This document shows, one piece after another, positions 16,816 to 26,515 of a stretch of DNA of 42,176 bases. The position numbers and the translations under genes were made by a program. The DNA lies in the NCBI GenBank assembly GCA_046565785.1, contig JBKHXZ010000187.1:1-42176 (forward strand), written 5' to 3'. The notes beneath the pieces were generated by a model, which was not told the origin of the DNA, made no database searches, and was given only the letters and a program-made list of their open reading frames with translations. The first letter of the stretch is position 1, and each line of letters begins with the position of its first letter. The stretch is from DATHWB01 sp046565785 (GTDB lineage Bacteria > Actinomycetota > Acidimicrobiia > Spongiisociales > ZC4RG35).

Positions 16816-17202
16816 GTGATCAAGGAGTTCCGCGAGTTCATCAACCGGGGAAACCTGGTCGATCTGGCTGTCGCCTTCGTCCTCGGTGTTGCGTTCGCCT
16901 CGGTGACGACCGCGTTTACAGCCCGCATCGTCAGCCCCCTGATCGGAATGGTGTTCGATCTGTCCGGTTTGGAGACCATGGGCACCTTCGGCCCGGCCGA
17001 TCCGGAGACCGGGCTGCCGGTGGGATCTGTGGGGGCGTTCATCCAGGCGTTGATCAATTTCGTGATTGTTGGCTTCGTGATGTTTTTGGTGGTCAAGGCC
17101 TACAACAAGACCAAGAAGCCTGAGCCCGAACCGGAGCCCGCCGCGGATCCGGAGGACATCGTGCTTCTGCGGCGCATCGCCGAGGCGGTGGAACGGGACT
17201 GA
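16816..17202 (+). CDS. mscL: large-conductance mechanosensitive channel MscL
   Basis: This pentameric membrane channel opens under hypo-osmotic stress. The 128-residue protein shows FREFINRGNLVDLAVAFVLG (amphipathic N-terminus and first helix), SPLIGMVFDL, a short periplasmic loop, the second helix FIQALINFVIVGFVMFLVVK, and a Lys/Pro/Glu-rich tail. A short C-terminal helical bundle (EDIVLLRRIAEAVERD) is complete. The GTG start is preceded by GGAAGGGGAG. A TATCTT about 30 bases upstream could be its -10. Confidence 0.95.
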   Translation: MIKEFREFINRGNLVDLAVAFVLGVAFASVTTAFTARIVSPLIGMVFDLSGLETMGTFGPADPETGLPVGSVGAFIQALINFVIVGFVMFLVVKAYNKTKKPEPEPEPAADPEDIVLLRRIAEAVERD

Positions 17203-17222
17203 GGCCGGGCAACCTCCATTCC

Positions 17223-17254
17223 ACGATGCCCCTGGATTCGTCCGGGGGCATCGT
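17223..17254 (+). terminator. terminator hairpin after mscL
   Basis: ACGATGCCCC and GGGGCATCGT form a 10-bp stem around a 12-base loop, 20 bases after the mscL stop. No T-tract is present. Confidence 0.6.
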
Positions 17255-17328
17255 CGCGTTCCGACCGAGCGGGAATAGATCTGATATGAATAGACTTAGA
17301 TTTACTGAATGACGAAAGGAACGGTTGG

Positions 17329-19902
<2,574 letters not shown>

Positions 19903-19905
19903 CCG

Positions 19906-20610
19906 TCACCGACAGGCGTCGACCAGCCACCCGAACAGCGGTTGCTCGTCGTCCAGGTCGAGGCGTTCCGGGTGCCATTGCACGGCGAGTGCCGGCCAGT
20001 CGTCGGTGGTTGCCAGGGCTTCCGGTCGACCGTCGTCGGCGAAGGCCAGCACCTCCAGCCCGTCTCCGACCCGATCGACGGACTGGTGGTGGTAGCTGTT
20101 CACCCGGCGGCGGTCCTTCCCGTAGAGGTCGCGGAGGATGCCGGTGAGGGCCACGTCGTGGGTGCCGAGCCGGAGGAACGTCTTGTCCTTGTTCCACAGG
20201 TCGGGATGCGCCTCGGAATCCCACACGTGCTGTTCGAGCGTGCCACCGAATGCGATATTGAGGATCTGGGCACCGCGGCAGATCCCCAACAGTGGTTTCC
20301 CCACCGCCCTGGCGGTCTCGACCAAGGCCAGCTACCACCGGTCCCGCAGCGGGTCGATCTCGCTGCTGGCCTGGTTGTCCGCGCCGTAGACGGCAGGGTC
20401 GATGTCTCCTCCACCGCTGACGAGGATGCCGTCCATCCGGTCGACCACCCGAGCTGCATGCTCCGGGTCGATCGACGGCAACAGCACCGGGGTGGCGCCG
20501 GCGGCGACCAGCGCTGTCGTGTAGGTGGAGGACAGCATGTGGTGGCGTTCGCGGTGGGCGATGTTGGTGTCGTAGTCCCGCTCCCAGCAGGAGATACCGA
20601 TGAGTGGCAT
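19906..20610 (-). pseudogene. class I glutamine amidotransferase / gamma-glutamyl-GABA hydrolase-like (peptidase C26), interrupted by an amber codon
   Basis: The family hydrolyses gamma-glutamyl amides. The frame starts MPLIGISCWERDYDT and continues through VDRMDGILVSGGGDIDP to RDRW, then a TAG (20332-20334, codon 93). It resumes in the same frame with LALVETARAVGKPLLGICRG, which holds the nucleophile Cys, and reaches SYHHQSVD and VQWHPERLD, which hold the catalytic His and Glu. All catalytic residues are therefore on the far side of the stop. A single base change (for instance GAG to TAG) explains it. TACCCT lies 6 bases before the ATG. The gene is divergent from the cyclotransferase gene and converges on clpB with a 3-base gap. 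Confidence 0.8.
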
Positions 20611-20616
20611 GGGGGA

Positions 20617-20622
20617 AGGGTA
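20617..20622 (-). promoter_or_regulatory. -10 hexamer TACCCT of the amidotransferase gene
   Basis: On the minus strand TACCCT is 6 bases from the ATG at 20610, with no Shine-Dalgarno. It overlaps the possible -10 of the divergent gene (TATTCC, 20621-20626). Confidence 0.45.
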
Positions 20623-20635
20623 TTCCGATCGGGCT

Positions 20636-21004
20636 GTGCTGAAATCCAGCGGAGTGACTCAGGTGTTCGTCTACGGGACGTTGCGTCGTCGGGGTGTCGC
20701 CGAGGCGTTGCTGGACGGTGCGCGTCGGCCGGCCGTGCTGGCGGATCATGTCCTCTATGGCCGCACCCATCCGTACCCGTTCGTGGTTCCCCGCCCGGGT
20801 GGAATGGTTCACGGTGAGGTGGTTGACATCTCCACGGACCTTCTCGACGAACTCGATGAGTACGAGGGCGACGAGTACGTCAGGGTGGAGAGGACCGTCC
20901 AGACCGATGAGGGCGCTGTCGTGGTTCAGGTCTGGCTATCCGTCGCCGATCCACCCCTTCCCGAATCCGAGCTGATCCGCAGCGGCGATTGGTTCGATCG
21001 GTGA
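20636..21004 (+). CDS. gamma-glutamylcyclotransferase-like (GGCT/AIG2) protein
   Basis: This small cyclotransferase-fold protein of about 122 residues belongs to a fold whose known members release 5-oxoproline from gamma-glutamyl amines or amino acids. Signature motifs are QVFVYGTLRRRG, which forms the glycine-rich substrate pocket, VHGEVVDI, and LDELDEYEGDEYVRV with the conserved acidic catalytic area. GTG 20636 follows TATTCC by 9 bases. GTG 20654, at MTQVFVYG, is the alternative and matches the usual family N-terminus better. The divergent neighbour is a gamma-glutamyl hydrolase relative, so both may act on gamma-glutamyl compounds, which is inference. KynU follows after 10 bases. Confidence 0.82.
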   Translation: MLKSSGVTQVFVYGTLRRRGVAEALLDGARRPAVLADHVLYGRTHPYPFVVPRPGGMVHGEVVDISTDLLDELDEYEGDEYVRVERTVQTDEGAVVVQVWLSVADPPLPESELIRSGDWFDR

Positions 21005-21008
21005 CAAT
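21003..21008 (+). promoter_or_regulatory. -10-like hexamer GACAAT before kynU
   Basis: GACAAT ends 6 bases before the kynU ATG and overlaps the cyclotransferase stop. No Shine-Dalgarno is present. Confidence 0.35.
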
Positions 21009-21014
21009 GGCTCG

Positions 21015-22214
21015 ATGATCGACCTCGCCGCCTGCAAGGCACTCGACGCCGCAGATCCACTCGTTTCCTTCCGTCAGCGCTTCGACCTGCCAGATGGCGT
21101 GGTGTATCTCGACGGGAACTCGCTCGGTCCGCTTCCGTCCCACGTCCCGGAGCGGATCGAGCGGGCGGTCCGCGAGGGTTGGGGTGAGGGTCTGATCCGG
21201 TCGTGGAACACCGAGGGCTGGGTCGACCTGCCGTATCAGGCCGGAGATCGCATCGCCCGGGTGATCGGACGAGAGCCAGGGACGGTCGTCGTTTGTGATT
21301 CGACCTCGGTGAACCTGTTCAAGGTGGTGTCCGCCGCCCTGGACATGACCGACCGCAAGGTGGTGCTCAGTGACTCAGCCAACTTCCCGACCGACCTGTA
21401 CGTCATGTCGTCGCTGGCGGAGTTGCGGATCGTCGAACCGGACGCCGTGATCGAATCGATCACAGATGAGGTCGGCGTCGTGGCACTCACCCAGGTGGGG
21501 TATGCCACCGGCCGGATGCACGACATGGCCGCGATCACCCCGGCGGCTCATGCGGCGGGCGCATTGATGGTCTGGGATCTGGCGCATTCGGCCGGGGCGA
21601 TGCCGATCGATCTCGGCGACGCCGATTTCGCAGTCGGGTGCGGGTACAAGTACCTGAATGGCGGCCCGGGAGCACCGGCGTTCCTCTATGTGCGCCCCGA
21701 TCTCCTCCCTGCCTTTCGGAATCCGATCACCGGGTGGTTCGGCCATGCCGCCCCTTTCGACTTCTCACTCGACTTCGTTCCTGCCGAGGGGATCACCCGA
21801 GCGCGGGTGGGAACCCCTCACGTGTTGTCGCTGGTGGCGTTGGATGCGGCGTTGGAGGTCTTCGACGATGTCGACCTCGATGTCGTTCGGGAGAAATCGG
21901 TCTCTCTGACAGAGACATTCATCCAGCTCGTCGATCAGTCGGAGCTGCCGTTGGATGTGGTCAGCCCCCGTGACGCCTCGGTCCGCGGCTCACAGGTCTG
22001 CCTTCGTCACCCCGACGGGTACGCCATCGTCCAAGCCCTGATCGACCGAGGCGTGATCGGCGACTTCCGGAGTCCGGACGTGTTGCGTTTCGGCTTTGCC
22101 CCGCTCTACATCTCTCACGTCGACGTATTCGAGGCGGTGCGGGTGTTGGGAGAGGTGATGGAGTCCGGCGCGTACCGACACCCGAGGTACGCCTCCCGCA
22201 ACAAGGTCACATGA
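21015..22214 (+). CDS. kynU: kynureninase
   Basis: This PLP enzyme cleaves L-kynurenine to anthranilate and alanine. The 399-residue protein has the N-terminal block VVYLDGNSLGPLP, STSVNLFKVVSAAL (PLP phosphate contact), LTQVGYATGRMHDM, VWDLAHSAGAMPIDL (Asp ring contact), and the Schiff-base lysine at 212 in GCGYKYLNGGPGAP. Further blocks are TGWFGHAAPFDF and GTPHVLSL. Tryptophan 2,3-dioxygenase lies 3 kb away at 25266. Kynurenine formamidase is not in the window, so the route from Trp to anthranilate is only partly encoded here. A strong hairpin follows the stop. Confidence 0.95.
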   Translation: MIDLAACKALDAADPLVSFRQRFDLPDGVVYLDGNSLGPLPSHVPERIERAVREGWGEGLIRSWNTEGWVDLPYQAGDRIARVIGREPGTVVVCDSTSVNLFKVVSAALDMTDRKVVLSDSANFPTDLYVMSSLAELRIVEPDAVIESITDEVGVVALTQVGYATGRMHDMAAITPAAHAAGALMVWDLAHSAGAMPIDLGDADFAVGCGYKYLNGGPGAPAFLYVRPDLLPAFRNPITGWFGHAAPFDFSLDFVPAEGITRARVGTPHVLSLVALDAALEVFDDVDLDVVREKSVSLTETFIQLVDQSELPLDVVSPRDASVRGSQVCLRHPDGYAIVQALIDRGVIGDFRSPDVLRFGFAPLYISHVDVFEAVRVLGEVMESGAYRHPRYASRNKVT

Positions 22215-22218
22215 CGAA

Positions 22219-22246
22219 GGGGCGGGAGCCGTACGACTCCCGCCCC
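22219..22246. terminator. bidirectional-type hairpin between kynU and the fasciclin gene
   Basis: GGGGCGGGAG, an 8-base loop, then CTCCCGCCCC, giving a perfect 10-bp stem between convergent genes. Confidence 0.75.
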
Positions 22247-22271
22247 AACTCGTCCGCTTGGTCCGGTCGGG

Positions 22272-22910
22272 TCAGGAACCCGGCACGAGGACGGTGTCGA
22301 TGATGTGGACGGTGGCGTTGGCGGTCTGGACGTTGCCGCAGATGACGCTGGCACCGTTGACAGTGATGGTGTCACCGTCGGTGGTGATGGTCAGGTCTGC
22401 TCCGTTGACGGTGGTCACGGTTCCGGCGTCGGCCAGGGCTTGGGCGTCGAGGGAGGCGCCTGCCACCACGTGGTAGGTGAGGATCGAGGTCAGCAGTTCG
22501 GTGTCGGCCAGGATCGCCTCGAGGTCTTCGGCCGGGATGGCGGCGAAGGCGTCGTTGTAGGGGGCGAAGATGGTGAACGGTCCTTCACTGTTGAGGGTGT
22601 CGACCAGTCCGGCTTCGACCACGGCGCTGACCAGGGTGGACAGGACCGGGTTGTTGGATGCGGCGGTGGCGGCCGGATCGTCGGCCATCCCGTCGAACGA
22701 ACCCTCACCGTCCATCGGCACTGCCGAGCACGCCGGTCCGAAGTTGACGGTGGACAGACCCATGTCGTCCATCTCTTCCATCGCCTCGGTGGTGGTCGTG
22801 GCGGGAGCCACGGTCGTGGTGGTCGTGTCTTCGGCGTCGCCGCTGCTGCAGGCGCCGAGAACCAGGGCGAAGATCGCCATGAGGGCGACCAGTCGTACGT
22901 GCTTTCTCAT
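22272..22910 (-). CDS. fasciclin (FAS1)-domain lipoprotein
   Basis: This 212-residue protein has a signal peptide with lipobox (ALVLGAC), a Thr-rich linker, and a FAS1 domain with EGPFTIFAPYNDAFAAIPAE (H1 motif area), LTYHVVAG and a C-terminal VHIIDTVLVP (H2). It resembles mycobacterial MPT70/MPT83-type surface proteins, including the GPACSAVP segment ahead of the domain. FAS1 domains mediate adhesion and are secreted. The start at 22910 has AAAGGAA at a good distance; the longer open frame would cross the next gene. A molybdoenzyme gene lies just upstream on the same strand, 71 bases away. Confidence 0.88.
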   Translation of the reverse strand: MRKHVRLVALMAIFALVLGACSSGDAEDTTTTTVAPATTTTEAMEEMDDMGLSTVNFGPACSAVPMDGEGSFDGMADDPAATAASNNPVLSTLVSAVVEAGLVDTLNSEGPFTIFAPYNDAFAAIPAEDLEAILADTELLTSILTYHVVAGASLDAQALADAGTVTTVNGADLTITTDGDTITVNGASVICGNVQTANATVHIIDTVLVPGS

Positions 22911-22981
22911 CGTGTGTTCCTTTCGGTCTCGACCCTCGGTGGGGTCGGGGGTGGTTCGGAGCAGGGGGAGGGTTGGATTGG

Positions 22982-24490
22982 TCAGGCGTCGACGAGGACC
23001 ACGATCGAATGCCACCCGGTCGCACCGTCGGGGATGGGCCGGGCCCGCTGTTCGGTTTGCACCGTGCCGGTGCCGTCGGTGGCACGGCAGGTGATCTGGT
23101 GTCGGCCGGGGGTGGCATCCCACGCCAGACGCCACTGCCGCCAGGTGACGTCGTTCAGCTCGTCGGCCAGTTCGGCGTCTTGCCAGGGACCGTCGTCGAT
23201 CTGCACTTCGACCCGTTCGATGCCTCGGGTCTGTGCCCATGCGACCCCGGCGATGGCGGTTCGACCGACCGGGATACGCCCAAGGGGGGCGGGAGTGTCG
23301 ATGCGGGATTGGGTCTTGATCGGTGCTCGAGGTGACCAGCCGCGATCGACCCAGTAGTGGTCGAACTGGTCGAAACGGGTCAGTTCGATCTCGGCCAGCC
23401 ATTTGGTTGCCGACACGTATCCGTACAGGCCGGGAACGATCAGCCGGGCCGGAAACCCGTGTTCCGGCGGGAGAGGTTCACCGTTCATGCCGATCGCCAC
23501 CAGGGCGTCCCTGCCGTCGAGGACCGAGACGGGGAACCCGCAGGTGTACCGGTCGACCGAGCGGCCCACGATCTGGTCGGCCTGTGGCTGGATTCCCGCC
23601 TCGGCCAGCAGGTCGTCGAGGCGGACGCCCAGCCAGCGGGCATTGCCGACCAGCTTGCCGCCGACCTCATTGGAGACACAGGTGAGCGTGATGTCGGATT
23701 CGACCAGTACTCGGTCGACGAGTTCGTCGAAGGTGATGCTGAACGGTCGGTCCACCATTCCGGATATCTGCAGGGTCCAGGTGTCGGGGTCGATACGGGG
23801 GACGGTGAGGGCGGTGTCGATTCGGTAGAAGTCGGTGTTGGGGGTGACGAAGGGATCCAGGCCGGGATCGGCGAACGACACTTCGTCGGGAATCGGATCG
23901 AGGGTTCGGTCGGGGCGGGGAAGCGCCAGCCGGGAGGGCTCGATGTCGAACCGGCGTCCGGCGGCGAAGCCGATCCCGCCAACGAGGACCGACGCCGCCG
24001 CCGCCGAACCGGCGATACGGAAGAACTGGCGCCGGGACGCGGCCAGATGGGGGTCCATCTGCGGTGTGTCTCGAACCAGCCACATGAGCACTGCGATCCC
24101 GACCCCGGCTCCGATCAGGCTGGGTAGAGCGCCGAGCAACCCGGCGGTGCCCACTGATGCGGAGACGGCCCCGATCAGCCCGAACAGTCCGACGCCGAAG
24201 GCCCCGAGGAGGCGGCTGCGCCGCGCTGCGATCACACCCACGGCAGCCGAGTACGCGAAGGTCAGGGTGGCGATCCCGACCAGGAGGGCGGGCTTGTCGG
24301 CGGTCCCGAACACGTCGATAGCGAACTCCTTGACCGCCGACGGCACGCCGTCGATCACCCGGTCGCCGACATCGAAGATCGGGTTGCGTAGGGCAGGAGA
24401 GAGCGCGGCGACAGCTTGAGCGGCGGCGAGTGCGGCCAGGGCCGCCACGGTTCCGGCGACCGCGCCGCGGGTACGAGATGTGGGGGTCAT
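22982..24490 (-). CDS. membrane-anchored molybdopterin oxidoreductase (sulfite-oxidase fold)
   Basis: This 502-residue protein begins with about four hydrophobic helices (residues 8-150). Then comes ASRRQFFRIAGSAAAAS, which looks like an internal twin-arginine motif before a fifth helix (VLVGGIGFAAG). The external part is an oxidoreductase molybdopterin-binding domain with the Mo-ligand Cys271 in ITLTCVSNEVGGKLVGNARW, GRSVDRYTCGFPV and EHGFPARLIVPGLYGYVSAT. A C-terminal Mo-co dimerisation domain follows (IPVGRTAIAGVAWAQTRGIE). The arrangement fits actinobacterial polytopic Mo-cofactor proteins thought to use Sec for early helices and Tat for the folded domain. The substrate is unknown; sulfite is only one possibility. 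ATG 24490 starts the hydrophobic part. Confidence 0.85.
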   Translation of the reverse strand: MTPTSRTRGAVAGTVAALAALAAAQAVAALSPALRNPIFDVGDRVIDGVPSAVKEFAIDVFGTADKPALLVGIATLTFAYSAAVGVIAARRSRLLGAFGVGLFGLIGAVSASVGTAGLLGALPSLIGAGVGIAVLMWLVRDTPQMDPHLAASRRQFFRIAGSAAAASVLVGGIGFAAGRRFDIEPSRLALPRPDRTLDPIPDEVSFADPGLDPFVTPNTDFYRIDTALTVPRIDPDTWTLQISGMVDRPFSITFDELVDRVLVESDITLTCVSNEVGGKLVGNARWLGVRLDDLLAEAGIQPQADQIVGRSVDRYTCGFPVSVLDGRDALVAIGMNGEPLPPEHGFPARLIVPGLYGYVSATKWLAEIELTRFDQFDHYWVDRGWSPRAPIKTQSRIDTPAPLGRIPVGRTAIAGVAWAQTRGIERVEVQIDDGPWQDAELADELNDVTWRQWRLAWDATPGRHQITCRATDGTGTVQTEQRARPIPDGATGWHSIVVLVDA

Positions 24491-24534
24491 GGCCCAGGTT
24501 CGGAGCGGCTTCAGTCCCGGATGGGTGGCGCCCC

Positions 24535-24562
24535 TTGACCCGAGACGGATCGCGGATACCGT
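24535..24562 (+). promoter_or_regulatory. promoter of the zinc-ribbon gene
   Basis: TTGACC, a 16-base spacer, TACCGT, then about 34 bases to the GTG with GGGAGG at 24586-24591. The -10 hexamer is the same as at the dnaK and globin promoters. Confidence 0.5.
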
Positions 24563-24596
24563 GTGGACGGGGCAAGGGCAGCCTCGGGAGGCAATC

Positions 24597-25193
24597 GTGA
24601 AGGGCTCGCTGGGCTGGCGGGTTCGATCCTCACCCGGCAATGGCGGAAGGTTCTTCTGTCCGCTCGAAGGCGGGGATCGGGACTACATCAGATCGGACGT
24701 TCGGCGTTGGTTCGCGCCTTTCGGGATCCCCCTGTGGTCGTCGCATCGGCTGGGTGAATACATCCGATGTGTCGAGTGCCAGCAGACATTCACCACCGAA
24801 GTGCTGGAGATCCTCACCACCGAGGAGATGTCGATCCGCCTCGAGCGGGCAGCGGTCATGCTGCTCTCCACGATGGCGGCTCGCTCCGGTGATTCCGACA
24901 CGGTGCGCGAGGTCGCCGAACGGGAGCTTCGCCGCTACGTCCGGCATCCGTTCACGGCGCACGTCGGTGGGGAGGCATGGAAGCTCGAGGATCTGGTGGA
25001 GGCGGTGTCGTCGGCGGCGGTGAACATGGAGCATTTGGGACGCCGGGGCCTGTTCGCTGCGGCGGTCCGGGTGGCGCATGCCAATGGCAGTCTGACCAGT
25101 CAGGCGTTCGCCGCTCTACACGCTGCCGGCGGTGCCCTCCGTCTGCCGATGCCCACCATCCGCACCCTCATCATCTCCGCCGGCGTCGGCTGA
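24597..25193 (+). CDS. zinc-ribbon protein with TerB-like helical C-terminus, function unknown
   Basis: This 198-residue cytoplasmic protein has an N-terminal segment reading FFCPLEGGDRDYIRSDVRRW, then GIPLWSSHRLGEYIRCVEC. That matches the layout of small zinc-ribbon proteins, but the first knuckle has only one Cys (CPLEGG, where CPxC is usual), so metal binding may be degraded. Residues about 75-198 are helical with acidic stretches (MSIRLERAAVMLLSTMAA, HANGSLTSQAFAALHAA), as in TerB-like domains. The GTG start has GGGAGG five bases upstream. I cannot assign a role; the TerB assignment is by pattern only. Confidence 0.7.
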   Translation: MKGSLGWRVRSSPGNGGRFFCPLEGGDRDYIRSDVRRWFAPFGIPLWSSHRLGEYIRCVECQQTFTTEVLEILTTEEMSIRLERAAVMLLSTMAARSGDSDTVREVAERELRRYVRHPFTAHVGGEAWKLEDLVEAVSSAAVNMEHLGRRGLFAAAVRVAHANGSLTSQAFAALHAAGGALRLPMPTIRTLIISAGVG

Positions 25194-25265
25194 GAAGACG
25201 CGTACCGAGGTTCCTGTGGACGAATACGTCCGAATTCGCGTGGTGGTTCGACCGTCGATGCCACG

Positions 25266-26054
25266 ATGAGGACGATGTCCGAGAACCCGTACGCCGACTA
25301 TCTGGCCCTCGAACCCCTCCTCGCCCAACAGCATCCGGTGTCAGACCAACACGACGAGATGCTGTTCATCGTCATCCACCAGGCCACCGAGCTGTGGATG
25401 AAACTAGTGCTGCACGAAGTCGCTCTCGCCCAACACAAGATCGCCACCGACGACCTTGGGCCGGCTTTCAAGGCTCTTGCCCGGATCGCCCGCATCCAGC
25501 ATGTCCTGATCGAGTCGTGGCAGGTGCTCGCCACCATGACCCCGGTCGACTACCTGCAGTTCCGTCACATGTTGGGCAACGCGTCAGGATTCCAGTCCGA
25601 GCAGTACCGGGCCATCGAGTTCGTGTTCGGTCGAAGGCCGGTCGGGTATCTCAACCAGCTCGACGACGCCGGACGGGAGCGGGTCGAACAGATCCGGCGG
25701 TCCCCCGGCCTTTACGACGAAGCGCTGCGGCTGCTCGCCCGGAGGGGACTCGTATCCGACCGGTGGTTGGAACGAGATTGGACGGTCCAGCACGAACTCG
25801 ACGAGGAGGTGGTCGAGGCGTGGATGGCGGTGTACCGGGACACCGAAGATCACTGGGATCTGTACGAGCTGGCCGAGAAGCTGGTCGACCTCGAGCACGC
25901 CTTCAGCCGCTGGCGGTACGAGCACTACCGGACGGTGCACCGGATCATCGGGGGCAAGCGCGGCACCGGCGGCACCGAAGGCATGACCTATCTCCGGAAG
26001 GCGGTCGACTTCGTGTTCTTCCCCGAGTTGTGGGAAGTACGGTCGCGGCTCTAG
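25266..26054 (+). CDS. kynA: tryptophan 2,3-dioxygenase
   Basis: This heme enzyme oxidises L-Trp to N-formylkynurenine. The 262-residue protein has DEMLFIVIHQATELWMKLVL in the distal pocket, LQFRHMLGNASGFQSEQYR, RYEHYRTVHRIIGGKRGTGG with the proximal His, and TYLRKAVDFVFFPELW at the C-terminus. Full length for bacterial TDO. ATG 25266 or 25275 are both possible. With kynU it supplies steps one and three of the anthranilate branch. The genes are separated by the fasciclin, molybdoenzyme and zinc-ribbon genes, so they are not one operon. Confidence 0.95.
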   Translation: MRTMSENPYADYLALEPLLAQQHPVSDQHDEMLFIVIHQATELWMKLVLHEVALAQHKIATDDLGPAFKALARIARIQHVLIESWQVLATMTPVDYLQFRHMLGNASGFQSEQYRAIEFVFGRRPVGYLNQLDDAGRERVEQIRRSPGLYDEALRLLARRGLVSDRWLERDWTVQHELDEEVVEAWMAVYRDTEDHWDLYELAEKLVDLEHAFSRWRYEHYRTVHRIIGGKRGTGGTEGMTYLRKAVDFVFFPELWEVRSRL

Positions 26055-26061
26055 CGACCGA

Positions 26062-26352
26062 CTAGAACGGGACTTCGGTCTGGAGCGCGACGACTTTCAC
26101 GTCGACCAGCTCCCCGTCGATGACGTCACCCACCTGCGGACCGACCAGCGCCTTCGCTCGTTGGCCGTCGGCCAGATCGAGGATGGCCGGCATGGTCTTG
26201 TCCGCCAGGGCAGCGTGCTTGTAGAGGCGGATCACCCCGCCCCAGGTGGCACCGGTTTCCGGGTCACGCCGTTCGAGGATCGCCTTTCCCACATCCACCA
26301 ACAGTCCGTTGGTGTCGAGGATGCGGGCGCGCCCGGTAAACGTGTCACTCAT
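26062..26352 (-). CDS. small protein of unknown function
   Basis: This 96-residue soluble protein begins MSDTFTGRARILDTNGLLVD and continues LERRDPETGATWGGVIRLYK, with probable beta strands and no Cys or signal peptide. I do not recognise it. TACTCT lies 10 bases upstream on the minus strand and no Shine-Dalgarno is present. The frame continues to 26409, but those residues overlap the family B repeat start and lack support. It converges with kynA. Confidence 0.6.
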   Translation of the reverse strand: MSDTFTGRARILDTNGLLVDVGKAILERRDPETGATWGGVIRLYKHAALADKTMPAILDLADGQRAKALVGPQVGDVIDGELVDVKVVALQTEVPF

Positions 26353-26362
26353 GCCGCCGGCG

Positions 26363-26368
26363 AGAGTA
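26363..26368 (-). promoter_or_regulatory. -10 hexamer TACTCT of the 26062 gene
   Basis: TAnnnT hexamer 10 bases before ATG 26352 on the minus strand. Confidence 0.35.
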
Positions 26369-26386
26369 GTCGGGTCCCCCGACGCG

Positions 26387-26515
26387 TTCTTAGCGGGCCA
26401 GCGCCGCACAGATGAGGCGCTCCGCGTATTGGAAATTGACGATCGCTGTGGGAGCGTGAAGCAAGTTCTTTTGCGCGAAACGCGTGATGGTTGAGGCGCT
26501 CACACGCTGAGCGCG
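26387..26515. repeat. palindromic repeat family B, copy 1
   Basis: Opens with TTCTTAGCGGGCCAGCGC and closes with GCGCTCACACGCTGAGCGCG. The ends and an internal GCGCGAAACGCG match copy 2 at 30442-30550, in the same orientation. It abuts the stop codon of the NicO gene. Confidence 0.65.

Noticed and set aside
17270..17328. HAIR site before clpB
   Set aside because: No CTTGA-N11-TCAAG arrangement exists; only an AT-rich stretch and the near-repeat GAATAGA are seen.
24615..24650. GGGTTCGATCC resembling a tRNA T-loop
   Set aside because: The flanks do not pair as a T-stem, no acceptor or anticodon arm is found, and the stretch codes for the start of the zinc-ribbon protein.
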